NCBI RefSeq assembly: GCF_030812295.1
Contig: NZ_JAUSSK010000003.1
Span: forward strand, 434,001 to 498,000
Direction of reading: 5' to 3'
Length of the DNA stretch: 64,000 nucleotides
From: Luteibacter jiangsuensis
Lineage (GTDB): Bacteria; Pseudomonadota; Gammaproteobacteria; Xanthomonadales; Rhodanobacteraceae
Below are positions 28,467 through 38,575 of this stretch, one piece after another. The position numbers were made by a program, and so were the translations under genes. Each line of letters starts with the position of its first letter. Position 1 is the first letter of the stretch. A model generated the notes under the pieces. The model made no database searches. It saw nothing but the letters and a program-made list of their open reading frames with translations, and had not been told where the DNA came from.

Positions 28467-29849
28467 ATGACCGACCCGCGCCTGTCCGAGCTTGCCCATC
28501 TCCTGCCGGAACTGAAGATTTCCACCGACCCGGGCGACCTGGAGCATCACGGCCGCGACTGGACCCGGCGCTGGACGCCGGAGCCACTCGCGATCGCGTG
28601 GCCGTCGTCCATCGAAGAGGTGCAGGGCGTCGTGCGCTGGGCAAATGCTCAGGGAGTCGCCGTGGTGCCTTCCGGGGGCCGTACCGGCCTGTCGGGCGGT
28701 GCCGTGGCGGCGAACGGGGAGCTGGTGCTCAGCCTCGACCGGATGAACCGCGTGCTCGGTTTCGACCCGATCGACCGCACGCTGACGGTGCAGCCGGGCA
28801 TCGCGCTGGAAGCGGTACACAACGCCGCGCGTGAGCGGGGGTTGCTGTATCCGGTGGATTTCGCCGCGCGTGGGTCATGCCAGATCGGTGGCAACATCGC
28901 CACCAATGCCGGCGGTATCCGGGTGATCCGCTATGGCAATACCCGGCAGTGGATCGCCGGGCTCAAGGTGGTGACGGGTACGGGCGACGTGCTCGACCTC
29001 AATCGAGGCCTCGTCAAGAACGCTTCCGGCTACGACCTTCGCCACCTCGTCATCGGCTCGGAAGGTACCCTCGGCATCGTGGTCGAGGCCACGTTGTCGC
29101 TCACCTCGCCGCCGCCACCCTCGCAGGTGATGCTGCTGGCGGTGCCCGCGATGGATGCGCTGATGAAGGTTTTCGCGGAGGCGCGGCACCGGCTTCGTCT
29201 GGAGGCCTTCGAGTTCTTCACCGACAGGGCGTTGCACCATGTGCTCGCGCATGGCGCGCAACGGCCGTTCGACGAGACACACCCTTTCTACGTGGTCACC
29301 GAGTTCGACGCGGCCGACGAGCGTGCCGAAGCCGATGCGCTGGCCTTCTTCGAGTTCTGCCTCGGCGAGGGGTGGGTGGTCGATGGCGCGATCAGTTCGA
29401 GCGAAGGGCAGGCCGCCGCCTTGTGGCGCCTGCGCGAGGGCATCACCGAAAGCCTCGCGCCGCACAAGCCCTACAAGAACGATGTGTCGGTGCGGATCTC
29501 CGCCGTGCCGGCGTTCATGGCGGAAATGCAGGACCTGCTGTCTGCCGAGTATCCGCATTTCGACGTCGTCTGGTTCGGCCACATCGGCGACGGAAACCTG
29601 CACATCAACGTGCTCAAGCCCGCCGACCTCGACAACGCCGTGTTCGTCGGGCAATGCGAGCACGTGACCTCGATGCTGGTGGAGACCCTGGCCCGGCACG
29701 GCGGCTCGATTTCCGCCGAACACGGCATCGGGCTGGTGAAGAAGCCCTGGCTCGGCAGCGTCCGCAGCGAGGTCGAGATCGCCCTGATGCGCGGGATAAA
29801 GGCGGTGTGGGATCCCAACGGCATCATGAACCCCGGGAAGCTCCTGTAA
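28467..29849 (+). CDS. FAD-linked D-2-hydroxyglutarate dehydrogenase-like oxidoreductase
   Basis: The product is 460 aa. It has an N-terminal FAD_binding_4 (PCMH-type) domain with VVPSGGRTGLSGGAVAANGELVLSL and QIGGNIATNAGGIRVIRYGNT. A C-terminal FAD-oxidase_C domain has VWFGHIGDGNLHINVL, ISAEHGIGLVKKPWL and DPNGIMNPGKLL. This is the architecture of GlcD, D-lactate and D-2-hydroxyglutarate dehydrogenases. The start at 28467 is chosen because upstream in-frame codons are not conserved. Head-to-head pairing with serA favours D-2-hydroxyglutarate as substrate, because in Pseudomonas that enzyme pulls the SerA reaction forward by recycling the hydroxyglutarate. No GlcE or GlcF subunits are present. 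Confidence 0.85.
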   Translation: MTDPRLSELAHLLPELKISTDPGDLEHHGRDWTRRWTPEPLAIAWPSSIEEVQGVVRWANAQGVAVVPSGGRTGLSGGAVAANGELVLSLDRMNRVLGFDPIDRTLTVQPGIALEAVHNAARERGLLYPVDFAARGSCQIGGNIATNAGGIRVIRYGNTRQWIAGLKVVTGTGDVLDLNRGLVKNASGYDLRHLVIGSEGTLGIVVEATLSLTSPPPPSQVMLLAVPAMDALMKVFAEARHRLRLEAFEFFTDRALHHVLAHGAQRPFDETHPFYVVTEFDAADERAEADALAFFEFCLGEGWVVDGAISSSEGQAAALWRLREGITESLAPHKPYKNDVSVRISAVPAFMAEMQDLLSAEYPHFDVVWFGHIGDGNLHINVLKPADLDNAVFVGQCEHVTSMLVETLARHGGSISAEHGIGLVKKPWLGSVRSEVEIALMRGIKAVWDPNGIMNPGKLL

Positions 29850-30935
<1,086 letters not shown>

Positions 30936-30963
30936 CGAAGTCAGGTATGCGGACTGCTCTACT

Positions 30964-31045
30964 GTGGGAGCCGACCCTGTCGGCGATGGGTGTTTGCCGG
31001 AACCTGGCCCGCGGCCGCGGGATCGCCGCTGAAGCGGCTCCCCCC
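30964..31045. repeat. Inverted pair of REP elements
   Basis: GTGGGAGCCGACCCTGTCGG with trailing CGAT (30964-30987) faces ATCGCCGCTGAAGCGGCTCC (31022-31041), about 34 bp apart and in opposite orientation. Such pairs (BIME or REPIN units) form long hairpins in 3' untranslated regions. This one lies between the converging pip and nuclease genes. Confidence 0.7.
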
Positions 31046-31074
31046 AGGTTGAGGTAGCTCCCGGAAGGAAGGAG

Positions 31075-31100
31075 GGCGCCCGGCGGGATCGCCGGGCGCC
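31075..31100 (-). terminator. Stem-loop ending the secreted nuclease gene
   Basis: A perfect 11-bp inverted repeat GGCGCCCGGCG/CGCCGGGCGCC with a GGAT loop begins 6 bp from the nuclease stop codon. On the minus strand it is followed by a pyrimidine-rich tract rather than pure T. Confidence 0.6.
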
Positions 31101-31106
31101 GTTCGA

Positions 31107-33845
31107 TCAGAACAAGCCGAGCGGCAGGGTCAGCAGGTCGACCACGAATCCGTCGTGGTCCGACGAGCCGATGGCCTTGTGCACGTCGGTGGCCGTCGCC
31201 GAGTCGTCCAGCGTCTGTACCGGCGCATCGAGGTTGCCGCGGCCGTACTTCATCTGCAGGAACAGGCCCTGCGCGACGGTGTTGAGCAACGCGTGGTCGA
31301 GCACCTGGTGGGTCGGCACCTGGCGCGGGCTCTGGCCCTGGATGTTGCCGAAGTTCTCGGTGAACAGGAACGAATAGCGGTCATCCGGCGGCACCGAGTT
31401 CACGGCGTTCCAGAGTGCCGGCTTCACCAGGTTCGTGCCGAGCTTCAGCAGGTTCTGGTTGTCGTCGTAACGGCCGGAGATCAGGCCGACGACATCGGTG
31501 AAGCCGTCGCTGAACTGGTAGGCGTTGAAGTCGCCGACCACCAGCAGGGGTGCTAGCCGGTTCTTGCGGTCGGTCTGGATCGCCTGCACCTGGGTCGCCA
31601 GCGACTTCGCTTGCAGGAAGCGCTTCTGGCGGTCGCGATCGGCCGTGCTGCCGGTCTTGTCCACGTTCTGGCGTGCCTTCGGATGGACCGAGATCACGTT
31701 GATGCGCATCCGGCCGACGATCGAGGGCACTTCCGCGGTCAGCAGCAGCGGCGGGTGGTCGTGGATGAACGCCGTCTGGCCCTGGTCCTGCCAGGTCTCG
31801 TCGGCGCCGAGCTGGCGGACGTCGAGCACGCGCACGCGATCCGTGCGGACGAGGAAGCCCACGTTGATGCCGCTGGGGTCGTGACCCGGCTGCAGGATCG
31901 CCTCGTACTGGACCGGGTAGTCGTCACCCAGCTGCTTGGCCAGACCCTGCAGCACCTGCAGGCTCTTCACTTCCTCCACCGAGAGGATGTCCGGCAGCTT
32001 CAGCACACCGCCGATATAGGCCGACAGGCGCTGGGTCTTCAGCTTCACCTCGTCCGCCGTCGGCTCGGTGTCGCCGCCGCTGCAGGTAAAGGTCGTGTTG
32101 AAGTCCGTGTCGCAGAAACGCTCGGTATTCAGCCCACCGACGCGCACCGCATAGAACGGACGCGAATCGACCGCACGCGGCAACGTCGCCGCCTTCTTGA
32201 TGTCGATCTTCGTCGGGATGAAGGTATACATGCCGAAGGCGTACGACATCACGCCTTCCGCCCGGAAGGTGGTGCCCGCGTTGAACGGCGTGTCGGGCGC
32301 GACGGCACCGAAGTCGGCGGTGTTCATCTTGAACACCTGCGGATTGCCCGACCAGTTCGGCAGGTTCACGCCATCCGGCACGGGAACGGTGTAGCGCACG
32401 CCCGGCTGGCGCAAGGAGCGCTTGCCATTGGCGGTTACGTACACCTCGGCGAACGGCTCGTTGCTGAAGCGCAGGTTGCCCGTGGTGATCATGCCGTTGT
32501 CGATCGTGACGCGCATGCCGACATAGCACTGGAAGTTCGTCTCGCCGCAGGACAGCGCGTTCGGGTCCGACGACGGCACGTTGTTGCCGAAGGTCACGGC
32601 CTTCGGCAGACGGGCGCCGCGCATCGTGGTGGTGACCGTGGCGTTCTTCAGTTCCGGCAGATTGAAGTAGTTGTCGACCGTCGCCTCGACGTCGACCACG
32701 TCGCCGGCCTTCACGGCGGGCGCGCTGCTGGTGAAGACGTAGATGCCGTTCGAGGTCAGGCGATCGTCGTCGGCTCGATTGTCAGGCGTCTGGATCGTGA
32801 AGCCCGCCGGGCCCACCGCGGTGACGACATTGCCATGCGTGGAAACCCGCTTGCCAACGAGCGGCGACACCTGGCCGTGGCCGGTGACCTGCCAGATTTC
32901 GGCGGCGATCGGGATCTCGTTGAGGATGGCGCCGATGGCGGAGGCCTTGGCGATCGTCACGTCGCCGCCGGAGACGTCCGACAGGTTCACGCGGAACGCC
33001 CTGTCCGGACCGGCGGCCTTGGCGCCGTGCACGGTGACCTCGACGGTGCCGCTGGTGGCACCCGCCGGAATGGTCAGCGTGGTGTTCACGGCGTCGTAGT
33101 CGCCGGCAGCGACGGTGGCGGTATCGTCGGCGGTCGCGGCGTGGACGGTGACGTCGGCCGGAGCCGGTTCGCTCAGCGATATCGTGAACGGCATCTGCTG
33201 GTCGTCGCCGTTGCGCACGCTGATCGTCGCGTCGGCGATCGACAGGCTTCGTCCCAGCACCGCGCACGGAGACGTGCTGGCGTGGGGTGCGGTCGGGGCG
33301 ACCTTCACCCAGTCGGCCGAGTTGTCGCCGGTGGATTGCGGTAAGCCGTTACCGGTGGTCTTGCGGGCGTAGCCCTGGTCGGTATTCGAGCTGCCGAGGC
33401 TGGCCAGCGGCATGCCGAGCTTGTAGGCCGAGCCGGCGCTGAGACCGACCTGGTCGATCGTCGCACCCGATCCGTCGAGCAGGGCAAGGCCACCGTCATC
33501 GGTGACGCCTGTCGAATACTTGATGTCCGGCACGACGCTGCCCGAGTAACCCGAGCTTGCGCCATTGGCCAGCAGCAGGAAACAGCCCGGCGCCACCGTG
33601 GTGCCGGCGGGAAGGGTCAGGCGCGTGCCGGTGGTGCCGCTCGCGTTCGACGCGTTGAGCTTGTAGCCAGAGACGTCCAGTGGTGCGGCGCCGGTGTTCT
33701 GCAGCTCCACGAATTCATCGTTGCCGCCGGATGGCCCGCGGACGCGAAACTGGGTGATGGATAGATCGGCCGCCTGCAACGGAAGTACGGCGGTGAGTCC
33801 TGCCAGCGCTGCCCAGATGGCGCGCCGTGACGTGGTCGAACGCAT
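31107..33845 (-). CDS. Secreted multidomain endonuclease/exonuclease/phosphatase-family nuclease (ExeM-like)
   Basis: This is probably an extracellular or surface DNase of 912 aa, started at 33845 so that the signal peptide (MRSTTSRRAIWAALAGLTAV, cleavage after LQA) is at the N-terminus. Domains in order are a lamin-tail domain (about 28-140, NDEFVELQNTGAAPLDVSGY) and a Calx-beta-like segment (about 185-300). An OB-fold stretch with GNVVTAVGPAGFTIQTPDN follows, then a C-terminal EEP nuclease domain (about 560-905) with ILSVEEVKSLQVLQ, VVGDFNAYQFSDGF and the terminal SDHDGFVVDL. This order resembles ExeM/NucH-type nucleases that degrade extracellular DNA in biofilms or for phosphate. No C-terminal sorting tail was seen. 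Confidence 0.88.
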   Translation of the reverse strand: MRSTTSRRAIWAALAGLTAVLPLQAADLSITQFRVRGPSGGNDEFVELQNTGAAPLDVSGYKLNASNASGTTGTRLTLPAGTTVAPGCFLLLANGASSGYSGSVVPDIKYSTGVTDDGGLALLDGSGATIDQVGLSAGSAYKLGMPLASLGSSNTDQGYARKTTGNGLPQSTGDNSADWVKVAPTAPHASTSPCAVLGRSLSIADATISVRNGDDQQMPFTISLSEPAPADVTVHAATADDTATVAAGDYDAVNTTLTIPAGATSGTVEVTVHGAKAAGPDRAFRVNLSDVSGGDVTIAKASAIGAILNEIPIAAEIWQVTGHGQVSPLVGKRVSTHGNVVTAVGPAGFTIQTPDNRADDDRLTSNGIYVFTSSAPAVKAGDVVDVEATVDNYFNLPELKNATVTTTMRGARLPKAVTFGNNVPSSDPNALSCGETNFQCYVGMRVTIDNGMITTGNLRFSNEPFAEVYVTANGKRSLRQPGVRYTVPVPDGVNLPNWSGNPQVFKMNTADFGAVAPDTPFNAGTTFRAEGVMSYAFGMYTFIPTKIDIKKAATLPRAVDSRPFYAVRVGGLNTERFCDTDFNTTFTCSGGDTEPTADEVKLKTQRLSAYIGGVLKLPDILSVEEVKSLQVLQGLAKQLGDDYPVQYEAILQPGHDPSGINVGFLVRTDRVRVLDVRQLGADETWQDQGQTAFIHDHPPLLLTAEVPSIVGRMRINVISVHPKARQNVDKTGSTADRDRQKRFLQAKSLATQVQAIQTDRKNRLAPLLVVGDFNAYQFSDGFTDVVGLISGRYDDNQNLLKLGTNLVKPALWNAVNSVPPDDRYSFLFTENFGNIQGQSPRQVPTHQVLDHALLNTVAQGLFLQMKYGRGNLDAPVQTLDDSATATDVHKAIGSSDHDGFVVDLLTLPLGLF

Positions 33846-33988
33846 TCGATGTCCCCTCGAGTCGTTGATGGTTGCGACCCGAAAGCACCGCGCCATCCCC
33901 TGACGTGGCGTTCCCCTGCCGGTTCGCTCGCGGAGTGTGCCTCAGTTTTATGACAGCGGGATGTGACGGAAACGGCGACTCCGTGGGC

Positions 33989-34627
33989 TCAGGACGGCTT
34001 TTGCTTGGTCCCGAAGATCTTGTCGCCGGCATCGCCGAGGCCGGGGAGGATGTAGCCCAGTTCGTTCAGGCGGTCGTCGATCGAGGCCACGTAGATCTCG
34101 ATGTCGGGATGGGCGGCCTCGATGCGCTTCAGCCCTTCGGGCGCCGCGACCAGGAACAGGCCCTTGATCTTCCGTGCGCCGGCGGCCTTCAGCATGTCGA
34201 CGGTCGCGACCAAGGTGCCCGCCGTGGCGAGCATGGGATCGACGATGATGGCGGTGCGTTCGTCCATGCCCCCGCTGAGCTTCTCGTAATAGGCGACGGG
34301 CTCCAGGGTTTCCTCGTCGCGCTGCAGGCCGACCACGCTGACCTTGGCCGCCGGGATCATTTCCAGGACCCCGGTGAGCATACCGAGGCCGGCGCGCAGG
34401 ATAGGCACGATGGTGACCTTCTTGCCCTTGATATGGGTGACCTCGACCGGGCCTGCCCAGCCTTCGATGGTCTTGCACTCCGTCTCCATGTCCGCCGTGG
34501 CCTCGTAGGTCAGCAGCGCCGCGACCTCGGAGGCGAGCTCACGGAATTCCTTCGTGCTGATCCCGGCGCGGCGCATGAGACCGAGCTTGTGCTGGATGAG
34601 GGGGTGGCGGACTTCGACGATTTTCAT
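33989..34627 (-). CDS. upp: Uracil phosphoribosyltransferase
   Basis: Upp makes UMP from uracil and PRPP in pyrimidine salvage and is cytosolic. The protein is 212 aa from the ATG at 34627 ([19 protein letters not shown]), close to the 208 aa of E. coli. The PRPP-binding loop is [20 protein letters not shown], and the uracil-binding C-terminal region contains [31 protein letters not shown] is also characteristic. There is no uraA permease next to it, unlike E. coli. Confidence 0.97.
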   Translation of the reverse strand: MKIVEVRHPLIQHKLGLMRRAGISTKEFRELASEVAALLTYEATADMETECKTIEGWAGPVEVTHIKGKKVTIVPILRAGLGMLTGVLEMIPAAKVSVVGLQRDEETLEPVAYYEKLSGGMDERTAIIVDPMLATAGTLVATVDMLKAAGARKIKGLFLVAAPEGLKRIEAAHPDIEIYVASIDDRLNELGYILPGLGDAGDKIFGTKQKPS

Positions 34628-34694
34628 GGGGGCGCGGATTCGGCGGCGACGATGCGGGAATTGTCGCATGGACGGTGCCGGCCGCCCTCGAAGC

Positions 34695-34757
34695 ATCGCC
34701 GACAGGGTCGGCTCCCACCGAGGTGTGGCTCAGGTGGGAGCCGACCTTGTCGGCGAT
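34695..34757. repeat. Inverted pair of REP elements upstream of upp
   Basis: ATCGCCGACAGGGTCGGCTC with trailing CCAC (34695-34718) and GTGGGAGCCGACCTTGTCGG with trailing CGAT (34734-34757) are near-perfect reverse complements 15 bp apart. They form a REPIN-like unit in the space between the PsiF-repeat gene and upp. Confidence 0.75.
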
Positions 34758-34790
34758 CCCGCGGCAGCGGGCCAGTCCGCCTCGGCCTGC

Positions 34791-35105
34791 TCAGCCCTTC
34801 AGGCAGGTGCTCATGTACGCCTTGCGCTCATCACCCTTCAGGCCCTTCGCGGAGGCGTCCTTGTTGCAGGACTTCATCTTGTCCTGCTGCGTGGCCTTCG
34901 CCGGCGCCTCGCCTTTCAGGCAACTGCTCATGAACGTCTTGCGCTCGTCGCCCTTCTTGCCGGCGGCCTGCGAATTGCACGTACTCATGCGCTGCTGTTG
35001 CGGCGTGAGGTCCTTCTTGGCGGGTGCTTGCTGCGGCGCGGCGACCGCGCCGGCAGCGAAAGCGAGGAGGGAGGCAACGACAACGACACGAAGCTGCGTA
35101 CGCAT
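34791..35105 (-). CDS. PsiF-repeat exported protein
   Basis: A small exported protein of 104 aa with a signal peptide (about 1-22, ending AVAAP). Two PsiF repeats follow: QQRMSTCNSQAAGKKGDERK then FMSSCLKG, and KMKSCNKDASAKGLKGDERK then AYMSTCLKG. Each repeat has two Cys residues in a C-x(n)-C pattern, suggesting disulfides in the periplasm. PsiF was named as phosphate-starvation-inducible in E. coli, and its biochemical role is unknown. No Pho box was identified. It sits between upp and an aminotransferase gene in the same direction. Confidence 0.88.
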   Translation of the reverse strand: MRTQLRVVVVASLLAFAAGAVAAPQQAPAKKDLTPQQQRMSTCNSQAAGKKGDERKTFMSSCLKGEAPAKATQQDKMKSCNKDASAKGLKGDERKAYMSTCLKG

Positions 35106-35155
35106 GGCAAACCCCTACGTGACGCCGGCAATCCGGCCGGTGGAGCTTACGCCGG

Positions 35156-36658
35156 TCAGGCTGCCTTCGTCGACGACGCCGAGCGGCGTGGGCCTTCCTT
35201 CAATGCGTGGCGTATCTCGTCCACGATGAGGTCGACCTCGGCACTCGTGACGCGGAAGTGCGGGGTGAAGCGCAGCGAGTTCGCGCCGCCGTGGATCACG
35301 CCGATGCCGCGCTCGCGCATGTATTCCTCGGTGGAACCCTCGCCATAGCACTTGAACTCCGGCGCCAGCTCGCAGGAGAACAGCAGTCCGGTGCCTTGCA
35401 CCTTGGTGATCAGGCCGCCGAGCTCGCCCTTCAGCGCTTCGATCTTGCGGACGAACTCCTGGCCGCGTTCGACGATATTGCGCCGGACCTCGTCGGTGAG
35501 TTCCTGCAAGGTGGCCACGGCGACGTCGAGCGCGCGCGGATTCGCGGTCATCGTGTTGCCGTAGATGCCCTTTCGGTACAGCCCTGCCACGCGATCGGTC
35601 ACGGCAAGCACGGACAGCGGATACTGGCCGGCGTTGAGTGCCTTGGAGAAGGTCTCCATGTCCGGCGCTTCCAGCGACTCGAAGCCCGGGTAGTCCACGA
35701 TCGACAAGACGCCGTGCGCGCGCAAACCCGCCTGGATCGAGTCGACCAGCAGCAAGGTGCCGTGTTCGCGCGTGAGTTCGCGCGCGGCGGCGTAGAACTC
35801 CGGCGTGAGCGCGCGGCCCGGGTCGCCTTCACCCATCACTGGCTCGAGGAACATCGCTTCGATGAACCAGCCCTGGCGGTCCGCTTCGGCGAACGCCGCC
35901 TTCAACTGGGCCACGTTGTACGGCTCGACCGTGATCAGGCTGTCCTCGTTGCGGAAGCTCGCCAGGTGTTGCTGGTAGTTCCGGCGCGACGAATCCGAAT
36001 AGAGGGCGGGGCGCTCGGTGCGGCCGTGGAAGGCGCCCTTCACGGCCAGCCGCTTGATCGTGCGTGCCGCATGGCGTGCACCCGGGTCCGTCATCAGGCG
36101 AGCATTGACGTCGGCGATGCGCGCCGCCAGCGTGACCGATTCCGATCCGGAGTTGAGGTACATGAAGTGCGAATAAGGGCTGCCGCCACGCGTCCGGCCC
36201 AGTTCCTTGAACAAGGCGTTGGACAGGCGCAATTGCGAGACGTTGGCCGTCATCACGTTGGCCATCACTTGCGGACGCGACATGGCCTCGACGATGTGTT
36301 CGGGATTATGGCCGAAGCCGAGCATGCCGTAGCCGCCGTTGTCGTGCAGCACGGCTCCCTTCAGCGTCACGATCCATGGCCCGCGCGCGGCGGCCGGCAC
36401 ATAGGGATTCACACCGTCGTCGGGATAGAAGTTGACCAGGGACGACTGCACGCGCTGGATCTGTTCGGCCTCGTCCAGACGAAGCAGGTCGCCGAACTCG
36501 GCGCGCAAGGCCTGGTGATAGGCCACTGCATCTTCGATGGCGCGAACGAGGGAAGGGTCGATCGCGGCGAAACGCTCGATCGTTTCATCCGGCAGGCCAC
36601 GCGTGCGCGGCGTGCCGCCGAAGTCGCGCATCGCGCGCAGAAGATCGATGACGCCCAT
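35156..36658 (-). CDS. Class III PLP-dependent aminotransferase, substrate unknown
   Basis: The product is 500 aa, started at 36658 because GAGGAG lies upstream and the preceding in-frame codons are not conserved. The class III fold shows HDNGGYGMLGFGHNPEHIVEA, the PLP-ring contact near LNSGSESVTLAARIADVNAR, the Asp of LLLVDSIQAG, and the Schiff-base Lys in METFSKALNAGQYPLSVLAV. The family includes ornithine, GABA and lysine-6 aminotransferases. An unusually long N-terminal segment (about 90 residues before the core) and the replacement of the usual DE(V/I)QTG by DSIQAG set it apart. The neighbours give no pathway, so I do not assign a substrate. Confidence 0.8.
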   Translation of the reverse strand: MGVIDLLRAMRDFGGTPRTRGLPDETIERFAAIDPSLVRAIEDAVAYHQALRAEFGDLLRLDEAEQIQRVQSSLVNFYPDDGVNPYVPAAARGPWIVTLKGAVLHDNGGYGMLGFGHNPEHIVEAMSRPQVMANVMTANVSQLRLSNALFKELGRTRGGSPYSHFMYLNSGSESVTLAARIADVNARLMTDPGARHAARTIKRLAVKGAFHGRTERPALYSDSSRRNYQQHLASFRNEDSLITVEPYNVAQLKAAFAEADRQGWFIEAMFLEPVMGEGDPGRALTPEFYAAARELTREHGTLLLVDSIQAGLRAHGVLSIVDYPGFESLEAPDMETFSKALNAGQYPLSVLAVTDRVAGLYRKGIYGNTMTANPRALDVAVATLQELTDEVRRNIVERGQEFVRKIEALKGELGGLITKVQGTGLLFSCELAPEFKCYGEGSTEEYMRERGIGVIHGGANSLRFTPHFRVTSAEVDLIVDEIRHALKEGPRRSASSTKAA

Positions 36659-36713
36659 AACCCACTCCTCGACTGGTGACGCGGCCCGGTTTCGATTCAA
36701 TCCCTAAGGCGCC

Positions 36714-36745
36714 GCTAAGTATCTATATGTAAAGGGATTATTCGC
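36714..36745. promoter_or_regulatory. AT-rich promoter-like segment between two divergent genes
   Basis: A 30-bp stretch reading TAAGTATCTATATGTAAAGG and on to GATTATTC stands out in GC-rich surroundings between the aminotransferase and ABC exporter genes. Read on the minus strand it contains TTTACA and TATAGAT, too close together for a single sigma-70 promoter. It probably holds the start signals for one or both genes. Confidence 0.4.
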
Positions 36746-36869
36746 CCAGCATAGCATGCGGTTTTTGGCCGCGTAACCCCCGGGTGACGGTTGTCACATC
36801 CGCACAATGACGCAAGCGACTGCCGCCAAGGACTTGCGCGGGATTATGTTGCGACGCAAGGGAGGGCAC

Positions 36870-37781
36870 ATGAACAACGACACTCGCATCGCACGCCTCG
36901 AACACGTTGGAAAACGCTATGGCACGGTCGTCGCGCTCGACGGGATCGACCTGGACATCCACCGCGGCGAACTGCTGGCCCTGCTGGGCCCGAACGGCGC
37001 GGGCAAGAGCACATGCATCGGCCTGCTGCTCGGCCTGCATCGCGCCGACAGTGGCACCGCGACGCTGTTTGGCGAAGATCCGCAGGATATCGGTCCGCGC
37101 CGGCGTATCGGCGTGATGTTGCAGGCCGCGAACCTGCCGGCGACGTTGAAAGTGGGTGAACTGCTTCGCCTGACGGCGAGCTATTACCCCGACCCACGGC
37201 CGCTGGCCGAATGCGCGTCCCTTGCGGGGGTCGCCGACCTGCTCGGCCGGCGGTACGGTGCCCTCTCGGGCGGCCAGCAACGGCGCGTCCAGTTCGCCAT
37301 GGCGATGGCCGGTCGTCCGGAGATACTCTTCCTCGACGAGCCGACGGTCGGCATGGACATCACGGCGCGGCAGTCGCTATGGGCGGCCATCCGGCAACTC
37401 GTGGCCGGCGGTTGCGCGGTGGTGCTGACGACGCATTACCTAGAGGAGGCCGAGGCACTCGCGGACCGCGTCTGCGTGATCGCGAAGGGCAAGGTCGTTT
37501 CCGAGGGCAGCGTGGACGCGCTCCGTGCGCGCGTGGCGTTGCGGCGAATTCGCTGCCTGACCTCGCTCGATCCGGGCATCGTGGCGGGATGGCCGGATGT
37601 CGCCTCGGTCGAGGCGCGGCAGGACCGCCTGGCGATCGCGACCACCCAGGCGGAGGTGGTCGTGAGGCGCCTGCTGCACGCCGATCCCTCGCTGTCGGAG
37701 CTGGAAGTGCAGCGCGCCGGCCTCGCCGAGGCCTTCACCGAAATCGCCCGCGGCGCCGATGCCGCACAGGAGGCCGCATGA
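36870..37781 (+). CDS. ABC transporter ATP-binding protein
   Basis: This is the cytosolic ATPase of an ABC-2 type exporter. The protein is 303 aa from the ATG at 36870, which is preceded by GGAGGG. Walker A GPNGAGKST is at 40-48, the signature is LSGGQQRRVQFAMAM, Walker B is ILFLDEPTVGMD, and the H-loop is TTHYLEEAEALADR. The C-terminal 80 residues form the small DrrA/CcmA-like extension. Its stop overlaps the permease start by 4 bp. The unit ABC-permease-kinase-kinase-regulator resembles DesKR-linked or bacitracin-type export modules, but the cargo is unknown. Confidence 0.95.
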   Translation: MNNDTRIARLEHVGKRYGTVVALDGIDLDIHRGELLALLGPNGAGKSTCIGLLLGLHRADSGTATLFGEDPQDIGPRRRIGVMLQAANLPATLKVGELLRLTASYYPDPRPLAECASLAGVADLLGRRYGALSGGQQRRVQFAMAMAGRPEILFLDEPTVGMDITARQSLWAAIRQLVAGGCAVVLTTHYLEEAEALADRVCVIAKGKVVSEGSVDALRARVALRRIRCLTSLDPGIVAGWPDVASVEARQDRLAIATTQAEVVVRRLLHADPSLSELEVQRAGLAEAFTEIARGADAAQEAA

Positions 37782-38569
37782 CCGCCATCGACACCGCCAT
37801 CGGCCAGGGAACCGTGGTTGCCATGACGCCGGGACGTCTCCTCGACGCATACGTGCAGGAGGCGAAAGCCGAGTGCCTGCGCTATCTGCGCAACCCCGGA
37901 TTCCTGCTGCCGACCTTGCTGTTCCCATCGGTGTTCTACGTGATGTTCGGCATCTTCCTCGGCCATGCCAATAGCGCGGATGCACCGCGCTACCTGCTGG
38001 CCTCGTATGGCACCTTTGGCGTCATGGCGCCGGGCCTGTTCGGCTTCGGCGTGTCGCTGGCGCTGGAACGCGACAGCGGCTTGCTGACGCTGAAGCGCGC
38101 CTTGCCGATGCCGCCGGGCGCGTACCTGCTGGGCAAGATGTGCATGGCCTTGCTCGTGGCCGCGATCGTCGCCGCGATCCTGTTGTGCCTGGCCATTTTC
38201 GTGGCCGGTGCCGCGTTGCCGCCTTCCCGCGCCGCCGGGTTCTTCGGCGTCGAAGTGCTCGGTTCCCTGCCGTTCTCCGCGATGGGCCTGCTGCTGGGCA
38301 CGCTGGTGAAAGGGCAGGGCGCGCCCGGCGTGGTCAACCTCGTCTACCTGCCGATGGCTTTCCTCTCCGGCCTGTGGATTCCGCTGCCGGTCATGCCGCC
38401 CTTCCTTCAGTCGATCGCACCGCTATGGCCGGCATACCATCTCGACCGGCTGGCGCTTTCGGCGGTGGGTCTGGGCGACGGCGGCGACGCCGTGCACGTG
38501 GCCGTCCTGGCCGGCTTCACCATCGTCTTCGTGGCGATCGCGGCGCGTCGCTTGCGCCGTCACGGTTGA
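37778..38569 (+). CDS. ABC-2 type transporter permease
   Basis: The membrane half of the exporter, 263 aa with about six hydrophobic helices. A cytosolic N-terminus (LLDAYVQEAKAECLRYLRNP) is followed by FLLPTLLFPSVFYVMFGIFL. An ABC-2 signature region contains NLVYLPMAFLSGLWIPLPVM and FLQSIAPLWPAYHL. The start overlaps the ATPase stop (ATGA), and the next gene begins 6 bp downstream. The substrate cannot be told. Confidence 0.92.
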   Translation: MTAIDTAIGQGTVVAMTPGRLLDAYVQEAKAECLRYLRNPGFLLPTLLFPSVFYVMFGIFLGHANSADAPRYLLASYGTFGVMAPGLFGFGVSLALERDSGLLTLKRALPMPPGAYLLGKMCMALLVAAIVAAILLCLAIFVAGAALPPSRAAGFFGVEVLGSLPFSAMGLLLGTLVKGQGAPGVVNLVYLPMAFLSGLWIPLPVMPPFLQSIAPLWPAYHLDRLALSAVGLGDGGDAVHVAVLAGFTIVFVAIAARRLRRHG

Positions 38570-38575
38570 AGTAGC

